Below are positions 1-11,229 of a stretch of DNA of 64,000 bases, in pieces. Within the stretch, counting starts at the first letter, position 1. Each line of letters opens with the position of its first letter. Location: assembly GCA_004369045.1 (NCBI GenBank), contig ML213508.1, positions 497,668-561,667 on the forward strand, read 5' to 3'. A program made the translations under genes and the position numbers. Origin of the DNA: Heliocybe sulcata (Eukaryota; Basidiomycota; Agaricomycetes; Gloeophyllales; Gloeophyllaceae). The notes beneath the pieces were generated by a model that saw nothing but the letters and a program-made list of their open reading frames with translations, ran no database searches and was not told the DNA's origin.

Positions 1-920
1 ATCGCGAGTGGCGGCGATCACATGCAGGGACTTGTATCGCCCGTCACAGATGTAGAAGATGGTCAGCCAGCGATCTTCAAACTGCTGCGATAGTTGAAAC
101 TGCTGACGGTAGTACCGGGCATCCGCGCATGTCCGTATCTCCTTGATGTTCTCGATGGGTACTGTCAAGAACAGCGTCAGTCTATATGGCAATCTGCATA
201 TGAGAACTGCATACTGATGCGCTGCTTCTTGGTCTCGTACAAAATCTGGCCTTGGTCAGGATCGAGCCTGAGTATGACCCGTTTCTGTTTCTTGGCAGAG
301 ACTTTGGTCATAGGGGTCCCTTGCTGGAGCAGGGGCGATATCGAGATGTCGGCCATGGTAGACTTCTGAGCGAGGCGTTTTGGCTGTTCTTCTGGTTTCG
401 TCTGGCTGTTAGGGCTTTGGTACTGAGGAAGTGCGGTGGTGGACAGAGAGGTGGGCACTGGCTGCACGTGTCCGGACACGCCTTGGGCTCGGCCGGGATC
501 AGACCGCACGGATGAGAGCATGGCAGGGCGTGCAAATGAATCAGACTGGGATCGTCCGTGCCTCGAAGCAGTGCCGGCGTGCCTGCGCCACTGGTCGTCG
601 AAGGGTGCGAGAGACGGTTTCGAGGACACTTTCATCGACTTTGAACGCACCAGCGGCATATCCTTCATCGTCCCCTTCAGCTTCCTCTTGAACGACGATA
701 TCGACCGCCCCAGGTTGCCCTCACTCTTCCGCTGCCATCCCTCCTGCCTCTCATCATCCTCCCCGCCCGACAAGACCTCCTGCATAACGGCTGAAGGTTG
801 CCCATTGCTTGTCAAAAGATTAGCCGCTCTTCGTAGCACTCTAGTGGCCGGCCCGGAACGCGACTCTTGGGTATCAGGCATGGCTGGATTCCATCCAGGT
901 TCGAGCGCTGGCGCTGGCAA
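1..920 (-). CDS. plc1: Phosphoinositide-specific phospholipase C, N-terminal part with PH domain (cut by window edge)
   Basis: Plc1 hydrolyses PIP2 to IP3 and diacylglycerol at the plasma membrane. Only the 5' part of the gene is here. The first exon encodes a Ser/Pro-rich, basic leader of about 235 residues, with no fold recognised, and runs into the start of a PH domain (ILRLDPDQGQILYETKKQR). A 53-nt GT-AG intron occupies 162-214. The next exon restores the frame with PIENIKEIR, then DARYYRQQFQLSQ and FEDRWLTIFYICDG, the pattern of the PH domain of fungal and delta-type PLCs. EF-hand, X/Y catalytic and C2 domains must lie beyond base 1. The ATG at 920 was chosen because it is the first in frame; a second ATG at about 881 (MPDTQESRSG) is possible. 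A TATATATA stretch at about 955-963 lies just upstream on this strand. The family call rests on the PH-domain motifs alone. Confidence 0.8.
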
Positions 921-1737
921 GGTGTAGCTGAAGACGTCGAGATACTTTGCTGGGTATATATACTAGTGGACCGAACAATTGTGAGGTTACCGAATCATCT
1001 GGGGGGCATGCGCTTTAGGGTAGTGATTGTCCACGAGTTCTAGCTATTAGTGGAGGCGCATACACGCATGAGTCAAAGGCGCTCAAGGCGGCGGTGAACG
1101 AGAGCCGTAAGAATATGTATCGCCACCTTTGCCACTCATAGCGGCTAGAAGCCATACCGCCGGATCTTGTCTGAGTGCGCCGATATGATGGGTTCTATTG
1201 TCGGTGCCACCTCCCTTCCGCGAGTCATGCTACCCCACATAAGTATACTTTGTACGGTGATTCGCCACCACTACGCCATGAATACTCATCCATGTCACCT
1301 GCAGAGCTGGAAAAGTTTATTAAAAATATTCTCTGCTGTCATAGGAAGCCTTTATTAATTGGATGAGGTGAACGACCTCGCCGTTGTGCGGTAGAACGGG
1401 ATATATATATGCAAGCTATGCATGACCGACTGCCGAGGCTCGCGAGGGAAGGCACGTCTGCAGTGCACCACACGTTCAACAAGTAGAATGCAGACGGCGT
1501 GTTGCCTTCACTCCGCCCTCGTTCTTTCTCACTAAAATTCGGTCGGAACATGACATGGACACACAACCCTTATATTATTCTCAAAAGCCATTGAGACGAA
1601 CCGTGGATCAATGTAGTATGCCTGAAATAAATTATCACAAACAATAGCATGAACGTGTCCATAACCGGAAAACTAGAAGAGAGCACCCGGAGATGAAGCA
1701 ATAGCCTCCTCCTGTTCCCCCTCACGAAGAACCCTCG
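921..1737. other. Intergenic, no gene seen
   Basis: About 0.8 kb between the start of plc1 and the stop of the Ert1 gene. Only short frames without family signal are present. Near 955-963 there is a TATATATA run that could serve plc1. The rest holds nothing I can identify. Confidence 0.5.
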
Positions 1738-3524
1738 TCAACATTTGATGAAGTTGCCAACAATCATACTCGGTATGCCATACGCATCCCTGCGAATGGT
1801 AAACGAAAAGCAGCAGTTCATGAACCCTTCTTCCTTAACCAGCTCCGTCGGCTTCGAAGATGATGAGGTTTTGCGCTGATTAACAGGACTCGAAGACCCG
1901 GACGGCGAACTGAGGAGGGGCTTGTACCGCAATACGCACGACGTCAAAACCGCCTTCTGGTTGACATCAAAGGCAACGTGCCCGTATTTCTGCCGCCGAA
2001 TCCATAAGCCCAGGAGCTCGGTAAGAAGGCAAAGAGCGCTCACCTCCCAATAATTCACCGCCGATTCCTCGGCCATTAGTTCATAAATACATAGACGCCC
2101 CTACAGCAGGATTGAGCGCCCGAGTGGATACGATATTGCAATGCCTACGCACGTCTCGCAGCATGTACCCATCCACGCCCACGAGCTCCGCGAACTCGCG
2201 GTTACCTTTGTATATCTCGCCTGTCCTCCGCCACAGACACGCAGGCACGCCCATCACAGAGAACACACGGTCGTAATCCAGCAGCAAGCGCTCGAATGCC
2301 TCCTCTATAAATACCAGGTCCATGTCTTTTAGAGACTGCGCGATAGCCTGGAGGGGGCGTCAATCAGCACGAAGCTTTCGCGCATAGTATACCGCCTACC
2401 CGGAACTTGGGCCGCAGAACAGACAGGGGCTGTAGAATGAGCTGTTTGGATTCTTGCGAGACGCTGCGAACATTGTCAAAAAGAGAAGCGCTCGACGACT
2501 CGGGACAACTCACTTTCGATCTATCCACCGCGACAACCGCGCGTACCCCTTCACATAGTTGTACGGCTTCAGCAGACCCGCTTCGTACTTGGCCCTGATC
2601 ACCCTCCGCAGCCGCTCGTCTCGCGTGCCGGATTCCTGGTCGGCAGCAGTGTACAGGAACCGCTCGGTCTTGTTCGAAGCTGCCAGGGTAGGCGGCATCG
2701 TGTCCCCAGCCGGGGGCTCGTTGGCCGGGTTTGCTTGCGTCGCTGACGTCGACTGCTCGGGCGTCTCTTCTGCCTTCGGGAGGAAGTTGTTGCCCATGGT
2801 GGCAGGAGCGACGGTGTTTGGCGCGGGGAATGAAGGGACGGAGACTAGTGACGGGGCGATGGAAGTTGGGGGGTTGAAGAATGACCGCTCGTCAAGTGAT
2901 TCGAGAAAGTCGCTGAAAAGGCATTCAAGACGGGTAGACGTGGCAAATATACTGGGACTCACGTAAGAACGGAAAACTCGTTCCCTAGAGTCTCTGGCTG
3001 GTATGTGATGTAAGGAGGAGGTGCGACCGCTATAGGCCAGGCTGCGCTGGTGGTACCCGGAACAGCAGTCGCAGAGAACGGGTTCACTGGTAGATTGAGG
3101 ACATGGTGGCGGTACACGAGTAGCAGACTCACTCGATATTGCCCTCGACATGTCAATGCTCGGTCCGACCGACGAGCTCGCGCTCTTCTCGGACTTGCCA
3201 GACTGCCTAGGCTCATCATGGCACAAATGCCCAATCTCTCTTTTGATGCTATACTCCCGTCTTATCGTCTGCAGTGCAGGGTTCTCTCCATGCTCACCAG
3301 CGCTGACAGGGTCTCCCCTCGTCGCAAGTCATATGGCTCCTCCGACAATACAAACACGCATGGTTGACCTTTCTCCTCTTCGCCTTCTTCTTTCCCGAGC
3401 CGTCATCTCCAGCAGCGCGCTTCCCTTGATCTTGCCCGTCGGGCGGGCCTGGAACGTCGACGCTTCTAGGCGCAATGCGGGAGTACTCGGTCTGCTTGCC
3501 GTTTGACACGAAGTTGGCCATCAT
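1738..3524 (-). CDS. ERT1: Transcription activator of gluconeogenesis, Ert1/AcuK family (Zn2Cys6 plus PAS)
   Basis: Nuclear zinc-cluster activator that, in characterised ascomycetes, switches on gluconeogenic and ethanol/acetate-utilisation genes. Exon 1 starts with ATG at 3524. It carries a basic stretch (KKKAKRRK) and the first five cysteines of the zinc cluster (CLYCRRSHMTC...CQR). A GT-AG intron splits the sixth Cys codon and the next exon continues CIKREIGHLCHDE, as in the Ert1 family. A second intron follows MSRAIS and a third follows NEFSVLT. The next exon has a proline/alanine linker and the family block RAKYEAGLLKPYNYVKGYARL. The last exons hold the PAS-like region (RTGEIYKGNREFAELVGVD; SAVNYWE; KAVLTSCVLR) and the conserved end CCFSFTIRRDAYGIPSMIVGNF. 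All parts are in order and no lesion was seen. It lies head-to-tail with the Clp1-like gene upstream. Confidence 0.92.
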
Positions 3525-3774
3525 CGGAAAGATTTGGAGAGAATATCGACGAGAGTCGGAAGATCTAGGAGGTAGTTTTGCATCAAGAAGGAGATGTCCG
3601 GCGTTCCCACGAAAGTGGCAATATATCTTAGATCACATATTATTCTACATAATTCGGTCAAGCAGAGGAACACGAGAATACCGTGAAGCACAAGTGGGCC
3701 CGGAATGTATACAGAGGAGCCAGAACTGTACGAAGAATGGCGACTTCCAATACCCTAGAGATCTCTTTGGTGTC

Positions 3775-4961
3775 TTACTCCGGGGACACCTTCGCGTTCC
3801 TCACAAATTCTGCTAAGATTGTGCGTGACAATATCACCAATTCCTCGTCGAGCCCTGGTTCACAATACCCCAACTCCTCCAAGTTGCTCCCGAGCGCAAA
3901 CAGATTTTTGGCGACGTCGTCAAGAGCTTCGCAGAGGTCAACACCTTCCGGACACGCCCGAACTAGACGAGAGCGAATGCTACCTGGCTCGCCTCCGTTA
4001 TCATCAGCGGACTGCTGATCCACCAGCGAGTCTAGGAGTTCATCTTGTAAGCTCGAGCCAGACAGAGTGCGTCCGTGCCCTTTCCGCATCGTCATCGCCT
4101 TCACTGCTTTCAGGACGGTCGTGATGGATGCTGACCGCTTATGCCTGCCGGAATTTCCTGACGTCGGCGCTACAGGTCTGATAACCTGATACATCCAATC
4201 CGGCACCAGACAGTCGAATAGATGCCGCTGGTCCTTGGTATGCATGTAGGCGAGGAGCTGAGGAACCACCTCAGTGCTCTTCAGTCTTAACGACAGACGC
4301 GGAAGTTCTCCCGCTTGTGGGCGTGGGACGTTGGCGAGGGATGAAACCTTGATGTTTGGACAATTGAAGGCGACGGCGAGCATATTGATCGGCACCTCGA
4401 CACAGGCAGAGTCATTGTCCGGTGTACGAAGCTCGGGTAGCACGGGTATTGACGACGACACCACGAGCATATGCGTCGGCTCTACGGAAGGTGGCACAAC
4501 GTGCGTCCATTCTTCTACCAGAGTCACCGACGAGCTACTGGATTCAGAACCAGACCGCTGACGAGATGAACCAAGGGAGTCCACAGCTGTTGAGGTTGAG
4601 TCGACAGATATGCGATCAGTGTCTGCAGCTTGAGGAACAGAAACAAAGGGAGCCAGTGGCTCTGCCACAAGTCGATGCTTGGAAACCGAGTAGAGCCAGG
4701 GAGTACTGCGGCAAAGCGAGATTGATTCCTTCCTTTCCTACGACGTGTGGTCTCAGCTTACCTAGTCGGAATCTTGAGAAGTTCTTGGAGATCGGTGCAG
4801 GACCTGCCACTATTCAACAGCTCTTCGTAGTTCTCTGGGACTATTGCCAATAAGTCCGAAGGCTCAATCCTTTGTCTCGTGCGATGCCCAAGAGCATCGG
4901 TAACGGCCAGGTATCCAGAATCGAGCTCAAGCTCAGGAAGAAGTGATAGCATGGTATCCAT
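3775..4961 (-). CDS. Clampless1-like (Clp1) candidate, basidiomycete-type protein
   Basis: Two-exon model of about 360 residues. Exon 1 (from ATG 4961) encodes MDTMLSLLPELELDSGYLAV and ends in LQELLKIPT. A GT-AG intron (GTAAGC donor near 4761; acceptor CCGCAG) joins it in frame to STPWLYSVSKHRL. Exon 2 has a Ser-rich stretch (SSSSSVTLVEEW), then VEVPINMLAVAFNCPNIKV and LLAYMHTKDQRHLFDCLVP, a basic Ser-rich linker, and an alpha-helical C-terminus. The block pattern 'small hydrophobic segment, then LPxxxLxxxxxxxxPxLLAYxxTK' resembles Clp1 proteins, which control clamp-cell formation in dikaryons. That match is from memory of the pattern and is tentative. An upstream exon is possible because the frame stays open before 4961. 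No DNA-binding or catalytic motif is visible. Confidence 0.5.
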
Positions 4962-5969
4962 GAGTGGGTAGGTTGTAAGGTGATGTATGACAATTAGAGT
5001 GAAAGGGACGCCGAATTTATACCTACAGGTTAGCTGCGCCACTGTGGCACGATGTGTCACATGCTTCCGAAGCATGAGGCTCGAGCCAAGTTGCCACAGC
5101 TCTTTGACCACATTGCCACATCTTCTTGCACCACACCTTCCTTTCTGATCCAAAGTTAGTCATTATGCCAAGATCTCCGACACTTGGTGGCATCGCTTTG
5201 CAGTACAACAGATGGACCGTCCAAGCTGATTGCAAAGGGCAACGACGGGAACCATGCTGGATAACCAGAGACCCAGCGTCTGTTCAATGGCTCACGTAAC
5301 CGTGATCTCCAGTGAGGCTCCTAGTGCATGCATTAGATATGAGTGTGGTGACTTACACACCGAATCTTACTCTCTTCGTTCGCTACACTCAGTGCACTTT
5401 GCTAGCGCGACGCTGAGGATGGAGGGACCGACCTTCCAATATCTACCCATGCCCGAGATTCAGCCCTTTTCCTCGAGCACGACCGTTGCTCTGATGTGAT
5501 CGCTTGAGTTTGCCGCCTTCGCAACATCGAAGCCACACGAAGTGCCAGTACGATAATGCGAGGTATCGGAGAGCATACGTGAACGCCGATTCCAGCGGCA
5601 TCAATCCCGATATGCGTCCACGAAGATGGCAAGCCAGAAGTTAGAACCGCGGGTTAGAATCGCGGCTCGATCTCGTTTGGCAAGCTGTGGATATCGTCAC
5701 TAGAAACGGTATATTCTACCGAAGGTCCACATACTGGGCCTATACGGGAGAATCCTTTAAGAGTATCGGATCCAGAGCAGACTTCCGAGCTCTGTCGGAC
5801 GGAAAGCGAATGTGAACAACATTTACGACAGCTAAAACTCGCAGTTGCGTCAGGTGTCACGTGACTGTGACAGATGCATCGGCGTGACCATGAGGACAAA
5901 GTGCTTGGCGCCTCTGGAGAATATGTAGAGGCTTTCCGACATTGTTCGGCTGCGTAATGCTACATTAAT

Positions 5970-6332
5970 TTAGGCATAGCTGAGTGAAATGTTGTAGACG
6001 GGTATCCATTCGAGCATATTCTGAAAGGGTAGGCGACTGCACCATCCTGGGATGTGCAAGATGACGATGTACACCAAGATGACGATGTACACAATGAGTA
6101 AAATAGGGATTATGGGAGCCTTCGCTGCTGACCCGAGGGGAGCGAAGGCTCTCTGAGCGATACCCGAAACAGGATCAGACTGGGGACACACCACTTACTG
6201 AAGTTTGCGTATCGTCGAAGAGTCGGACCAATGATTGGCACTCCCTGAGGACGAAGTATAAGCACGTTAGTACAATATTATCCATTAGCAACATGGGAAT
6301 ACTCACGGGCCCTCTTGCGCTTGAGGAGACAT
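5970..6332 (-). CDS. Possible small single-pass membrane protein (weak model)
   Basis: Three putative exons (6307-6332, 6199-6244, 5970-6152) with GTGAGT and GTAAGT donors and CAG acceptors sum to 255 nt, giving an open 84-residue frame. The last exon encodes a long hydrophobic segment (IIPILLIVYIVILVYIVIL). Its internal repeat comes from a tandem DNA duplication of 'gatgacgatgtacac' units near 6058-6091. There is no recognised family. The support is only canonical splice sites plus frame, which could be chance, so this should be read as a candidate. Confidence 0.25.
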
Positions 6333-6965
6333 CTGACAACGCTATCATCAGCGACTGCCCTCACACAGGATGCCACGACGCAACTCACCTTGACTGTCCG
6401 AGCCCTTGCTCCGCCTAAGCGGCACACCACAGCGTGCTTTGGTGGTTAATGATTGTCGCCCACCCTCACTTACATGAAGGACCGTCTGCTGGCAGCTGCA
6501 ATCCGCATCTACCAGGAGCTGGGAGCCAGTCAATGGAGGTTTTGTGGGTTGCCCCTGTCGCAGGGTAGTACGTCGGCGTAGAGCCTGTCACCCTTGTGGG
6601 TTGCCCTGTTAACGGAAGGTAGGCCGGCGCGCTGAGAGTCGAGATGAGGTCAGCATCTAGGGTTGGTTAGAGGCTATGAGCATACCATGTGGCGTGACTA
6701 ACTGAGCATCGGTCCTGGGATAGTGGTAGAAAGGCTAGACACGAGCAAGGGGAGGGAAATAGAGTCAGTATGTCCATGCATGCCGTACGCACCTCTTCGT
6801 CAGCAGACCCAAGCCCTATATAGTCCAAGTCAGTAGGAGAGGTCCGGTGTATAAAGAAGCAAGCAGCGCTGGTGAGGGAGTGAGGCAGGTAAAGGCGGAG
6901 GACAAGTCGCGCTGGTGGTTGAGGAAGACGAACCACCCTTTATATAGACCGACGGGCGGCGGGAC

Positions 6966-7008
6966 TGACAGGCGGCTGACAGCTGATGTCATCGTCAGCC
7001 GCCTGTCA
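6966..7008. repeat. Perfect 15-bp inverted repeat, 13-bp spacer
   Basis: TGACAGGCGGCTGAC at 6966-6980 is matched exactly in inverted orientation by GTCAGCCGCCTGTCA at 6994-7008. No gene lies immediately beside it. It could be a protein-binding palindrome, a hairpin, or a relic of a small element; nothing in the surroundings decides this. Confidence 0.8.
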
Positions 7009-7393
7009 GAACCGCGTTGGACGGTCGGCGGGTTTCAAGATTTGGATGGTGCGCCCAATGTGCACGGACCACCTTGTGGGCCAGGCTGAGACGAAGGAAA
7101 CATTTTACCAGACGAGGATTCATTTCATTTCGCATATTATTGACGCGGAGGCTGAAGAAATTCGTCAGTACGAGCATCCATGTCCAGCCTATAGCGCGTG
7201 GGCAATAATACAACGACGCATCGGTCGCGGATTTTGAAGACGAGCGCAAGCGATGGCATGCGGCAGGCGAGGAGGTCGCACTTCCAGTAACCGAATATAT
7301 GACTGCCCTGTAAATGTGACCCAATATCGGGAAGTCACGGTTGAAATATCCGTGCAATTGGATACATGATTATCTATTTGATATATCACATAT

Positions 7394-7863
7394 NNNNNNN
7401 NNNNNNNNNNNNNNNNNNNNNNNNNNNNNNNNNNNNNNNNNNNNNNNNNNNNNNNNNNNNNNNNNNNNNNNNNNNNNNNNNNNNNNNNNNNNNNNNNNNN
7501 NNNNNNNNNNNNNNNNNNNNNNNNNNNNNNNNNNNNNNNNNNNNNNNNNNNNNNNNNNNNNNNNNNNNNNNNNNNNNNNNNNNNNNNNNNNNNNNNNNNN
7601 NNNNNNNNNNNNNNNNNNNNNNNNNNNNNNNNNNNNNNNNNNNNNNNNNNNNNNNNNNNNNNNNNNNNNNNNNNNNNNNNNNNNNNNNNNNNNNNNNNNN
7701 NNNNNNNNNNNNNNNNNNNNNNNNNNNNNNNNNNNNNNNNNNNNNNNNNNNNNNNNNNNNNNNNNNNNNNNNNNNNNNNNNNNNNNNNNNNNNNNNNNNN
7801 NNNNNNNNNNNNNNNNNNNNNNNNNNNNNNNNNNNNNNNNNNNNNNNNNNNNNNNNNNNNNNN
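7394..7863. other. Assembly gap (470 N) in AT-rich sequence
   Basis: A run of 470 undetermined bases. The left flank ends in an AT-rich stretch, and about 165 bases to the right (7864-8030) are strongly AT-rich, unlike the neighbouring gene DNA. Any protein frame drawn through the gap is meaningless. Confidence 0.99.
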
Positions 7864-8206
7864 CGATCAAAAACCTCAATACAAATAAGAATTATACTTA
7901 TAACTACACATCAGACAATATTTATAATTTACTTCAACATATTCCAACATAGTGTAGCTTCGTATGTATTTCATATATATAAATTCCTATACACAACATA
8001 ACATATATAAAAAATAACCTGCCATTTCCGGTGAATATCATATATCAAAGCCCACATCTCAATTTAGGTCGGCGTTTACAGCGATCACGTATATTCGGTT
8101 CTCTCCGGTGTCGCGCGGAAAACCCCGAGCACGTGAGTCGACGCGTCGCGTCCAGGGATGTGCCCAATTTGTGGCAGCCCCTATTTGCTCTCTATCCCCT
8201 GCCACC

Positions 8207-10441
8207 ATGTCCACTCGCGCACCGCTCAAGACGGTGTCCGCGAACAACAAGACCACGTCAAAAACGACGACTATTACTAGAAAGAGAAAATCTACCGGCG
8301 ATATCCAACCCGACAAACCGTCAAAGTCGCGACGCACGACGCTCGATGCGTTCTTTGCGCCGAAGGTGCAGCTGGCCCCAACGGTGAAGACAGAATCAGA
8401 AACTAGCGGCACGAGGAGAGGTGTGGTGCTGAATGAAGAGCAGAATGCTGTGTTGAAGATGGTGATGGACGGGAGGAGCGTGTTCTTTACGGGTTCTGCT
8501 GGTCAGTCTCACTTCCATACCGCTATTCTGAAGTTAATTGACTTTCATATTGATGACCACCTGTCAGGCACCGGAAAGTCATTGCTTCTACGTGCCATCA
8601 TCTCAGCCCTACGCAAGAAGTACGCCAAACAGCCGGGCGCCGTCTCCGTCACCGCCAGCACCGGCATGGCGGCGTCGAACATCGGCGGTGTGTACGCTCT
8701 CCATTTCCACCACTATACATCTCAAGAATACTAGGCATGACGATCCATGCCTGGGGTGCCGTGTCGCCCACCTCACACAATCTGGGTGTCCTCGTCCCGT
8801 CCATCAAAACATGCAAACCCGCTTTTCAGCGGTGGAAAGCCACAAAAGTGCTGGTGATCGATGAAGGTCAGCTACTACAAGTCGTTTTGTGATGGTGTTA
8901 ATGAATTTTCATCCCGCGGAACAGTGTCTATGGTCGAAGGCCGCTTCTTTGACACCGTCGCCGCTCTCGCGGGCAGGCTGCGCAAACCCACAGACAAGCC
9001 ATTCGGCGGCATTCAGGTATGTATTAATCCAGCTTAATTGCTCGCACCATGATTGAACGCTAGTTCATGACGCCATAGCTCGTCGTGACGGGCGACTTCT
9101 TCCAACTCCCGCCGGTCTGCAAAGGCGACCCGGTTTTCGCATTCGAATCCGACGCCTGGAAGAGCAGCATCGAGGAGACCGTAAACCTCACGCAGGTCTA
9201 CAGGCAGAAAGATACAAGTACGCTGCCCAATTCTCTCTTCTCATTTCTCTTATCCCGATATCTCTGCATGCACCCAGAATTCGTAGACCTCCTTAACTCT
9301 ATGCGCGTGGGCATCACCACTCCAGACGCCCTCACCACCTTCCGCTCCCTCTCCCGCCCGCTGCCGCCCTCCTCCATCCTGCCAACCGAGCTCTTCCCCC
9401 TCCGGCATGAAGTCGACTCCGCCAACAGCAACCGGCTCAAGTCCCTCGCAGGCCCCATTCACACCTTCGACTCGCGCGACTCGGGCAGTGCACCACCCGA
9501 CACCAGAAACAAGCTGCTGAAAAACATGATGGCGGTGGAGAAGCTCGAAGTGAAGGCGGGCGCGCAGGTGATGCTGATCAAGAACGTCGATAACGGCGTT
9601 GAGGGCGGGTTGGTGAACGGCAGTGTTGGTGTTCTGAGGGGGTTTCACAGAATTGGGGAGGTGCAGAGTGAGTTGGTGGGTGGGGAGGCGAGGACCGGTG
9701 GCGCGGCAGAGAAGAATGGGCATGTGAGGAGTGTGAGGGTGGATGGGGATGGGAAGCCAGTAGTTGTTGTGAAGAGCGAGGAGGGGAAGGAGAATAAGGG
9801 GTGTAAGGACGAGAAGCCGAAGAGCGAGGTGAAGGGCAAGGCTGAGAAGCCACAGAGTAATGTGAAGGGGAAAGCAAAGAAGGAGGAGAAGGACGAGGAG
9901 ATGTATCCGCTCGTGGAGTTTGTTACGCCTGCGGGGAAGGAGATGGTTCTGCTGGTGAGGGATGAATTCAGGGTGGAAGATGGGGATGGGAACGTGCTCG
10001 CAAGACGCATGCAGGTCAGGATCTCATTCACTGACTCAACTAGGCTGGTAGTAGTGTTAACGTGCGTCGTAGGTTCCATTGATCCTCGCATGGGCAATGT
10101 CGATCCACAAGAGCCAAGGGCAGACGATACAGAGGGTGAAGGTGGACCTAGGCAAGGTTTTCGAGAAAGGCCAGTGGACAAGCGTTGTGGTCTCCCCCGC
10201 CAGTATACTCACGATCTATAACCTACAGGTCAAAGCTACGTGGCCCTCTCCAGGGCAGCTTCCCTAGAAGGTCTGCAGGTTCTTCGTTTCGACCCTAAGA
10301 AAGTGAGTCTGTCGTTATTCCAATTCGGCAGCAGAGATGACGGTGCTCTCGCAGGTTTCTGCGCACCCCAAGGTAGTCAAGTGGCACAAGACATTAGAGA
10401 ACGTGGAGGTACCGACTGTGAGCTCTGCCAGTGGAGCATGA
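8207..10441 (+). CDS. PIF1: Pif1-family 5'-3' DNA helicase
   Basis: Superfamily 1B helicase for G-quadruplex, telomere, Okazaki-fragment and mitochondrial DNA metabolism. The start at 8207 has the strong context GCCACCATG. Residues 1-60 are basic and disordered and include TTLDAFF, a PCNA-interacting (PIP)-like motif. The helicase core follows: GSAGTGKS (Walker A, split by an intron after GSAG), [27 protein letters not shown] (motif II), [13 protein letters not shown] (motif III), LTQVYRQKD, and [21 protein letters not shown]. Motifs V/VI are [15 protein letters not shown] and [19 protein letters not shown]. An unusual Lys/Glu-rich insert of about 75 residues lies between the [12 protein letters not shown] block and [12 protein letters not shown]. 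Several 50-70 nt introns are needed and all known motifs are retained. The last exon ends [10 protein letters not shown] with TGA at 10439-10441. Same strand as Mic10, 249 bp away. Confidence 0.93.
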
Positions 10442-10690
10442 TGCATGGAGACTTGGGTCGTATATTATTGCTAAATTATCAGCATGCACGGGACAATAGC
10501 ATCACCGCAGCATCTTTGCATTCCTAGCGCGAAGCGTAGAGCAGCACATTATTGTAGAGTACGATCAGGTAACTTATAGAAGTAAGATAGTTGGAAGCCT
10601 AGGTAAAGAAGTGACGTCGGTGTAGCGTGCAATATCAAATACCATTTCTGGATTCCGACTTGCAACTGTCTTGTGCACTCTCTACACACC

Positions 10691-11229
10691 ATGGCCTCCA
10701 AGCCCTCCTCAAGCGAGAACATTGTCAATCAAAAGGCATGAACCTTCCCATATCTGCGCGATATAGCTACTAACAACCCTGCCCGTTTTACAGTATGACC
10801 GCTGCCGTACGTCCTGAACCAGCCATCCCGGTCTGACACGAGGTTGACTCTACTTTGCTCGGAACGCGTTTCGTGGGATGCAGTCGCGGATTTGCTGGTC
10901 AAAACGTACGTCGTAATAACTCCCAGTAGAAACCAGAAGCTAATATCTGTGAATAGTGGAGTAGGCTTCAGCGTAGGCGTCGTCGCATCCGTCATCCTCT
11001 TCCGCCGTTCGTACCCGCTTTCTCCCCTCAACCCTCATTTCGAACTGTAACCTAACCACCAACGCCATTACCTTTTTGAATCTGATATTTAGGACGAGCA
11101 TGGCCAGTCGCGTTCTCGACAGGCATCGGGTCGGGTATTGCATGGGCAGACTGCGACCGCCTCTTTAACCCCACAAGAGGGCCGGGAATGCGGGTTGTAA
11201 CGCAAGCAACCACATCCGAGGCGAAGTAG
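10691..11229 (+). CDS. MIC10: MICOS complex subunit Mic10, split into five tiny exons
   Basis: Inner mitochondrial membrane protein that oligomerises to bend cristae junctions. The exons 10691-10735, 10794-10806, 10884-10905, 10957-11006 and 11093-11229 total 267 nt, giving 88 residues with no frame break. The product reads QKYDRCLADLLVKTGVGF, then SVGVVASVILFRRRAWP, then FSTGIGSGIAWADCDRLF. This is the Mic10 pattern: a conserved DRC near the N-terminus and two transmembrane helices with glycine motifs (GVGFSVG and GIGSG) around a short positively charged RRR loop. Exon 2 is only 13 nt and exon 3 only 22 nt. Intron 1 (10736-10793) starts with GC instead of GT (AAG|GCATGA); the family motif requires exactly this junction. 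The tail after RLFNPTRGPG is short and polar. TAG is at 11227-11229. Confidence 0.92.

Larger units (their letters stand above)
4962..8206. other. Gene-poor stretch with one doubtful model and an assembly gap
   Basis: About 3.2 kb. Short frames at 5.2-5.9 kb and 6.3-7.3 kb show no family signal or consistent splicing. Contents worth naming are the small membrane-protein model at 5970-6332, a 15-bp inverted repeat at 6966-7008, the N gap at 7394-7863, and AT-rich sequence on both sides of the gap. Confidence 0.5.

Noticed and set aside
7341-8001. Frames of 160-210 codons through the N gap
   Set aside because: They consist almost wholly of undetermined residues.
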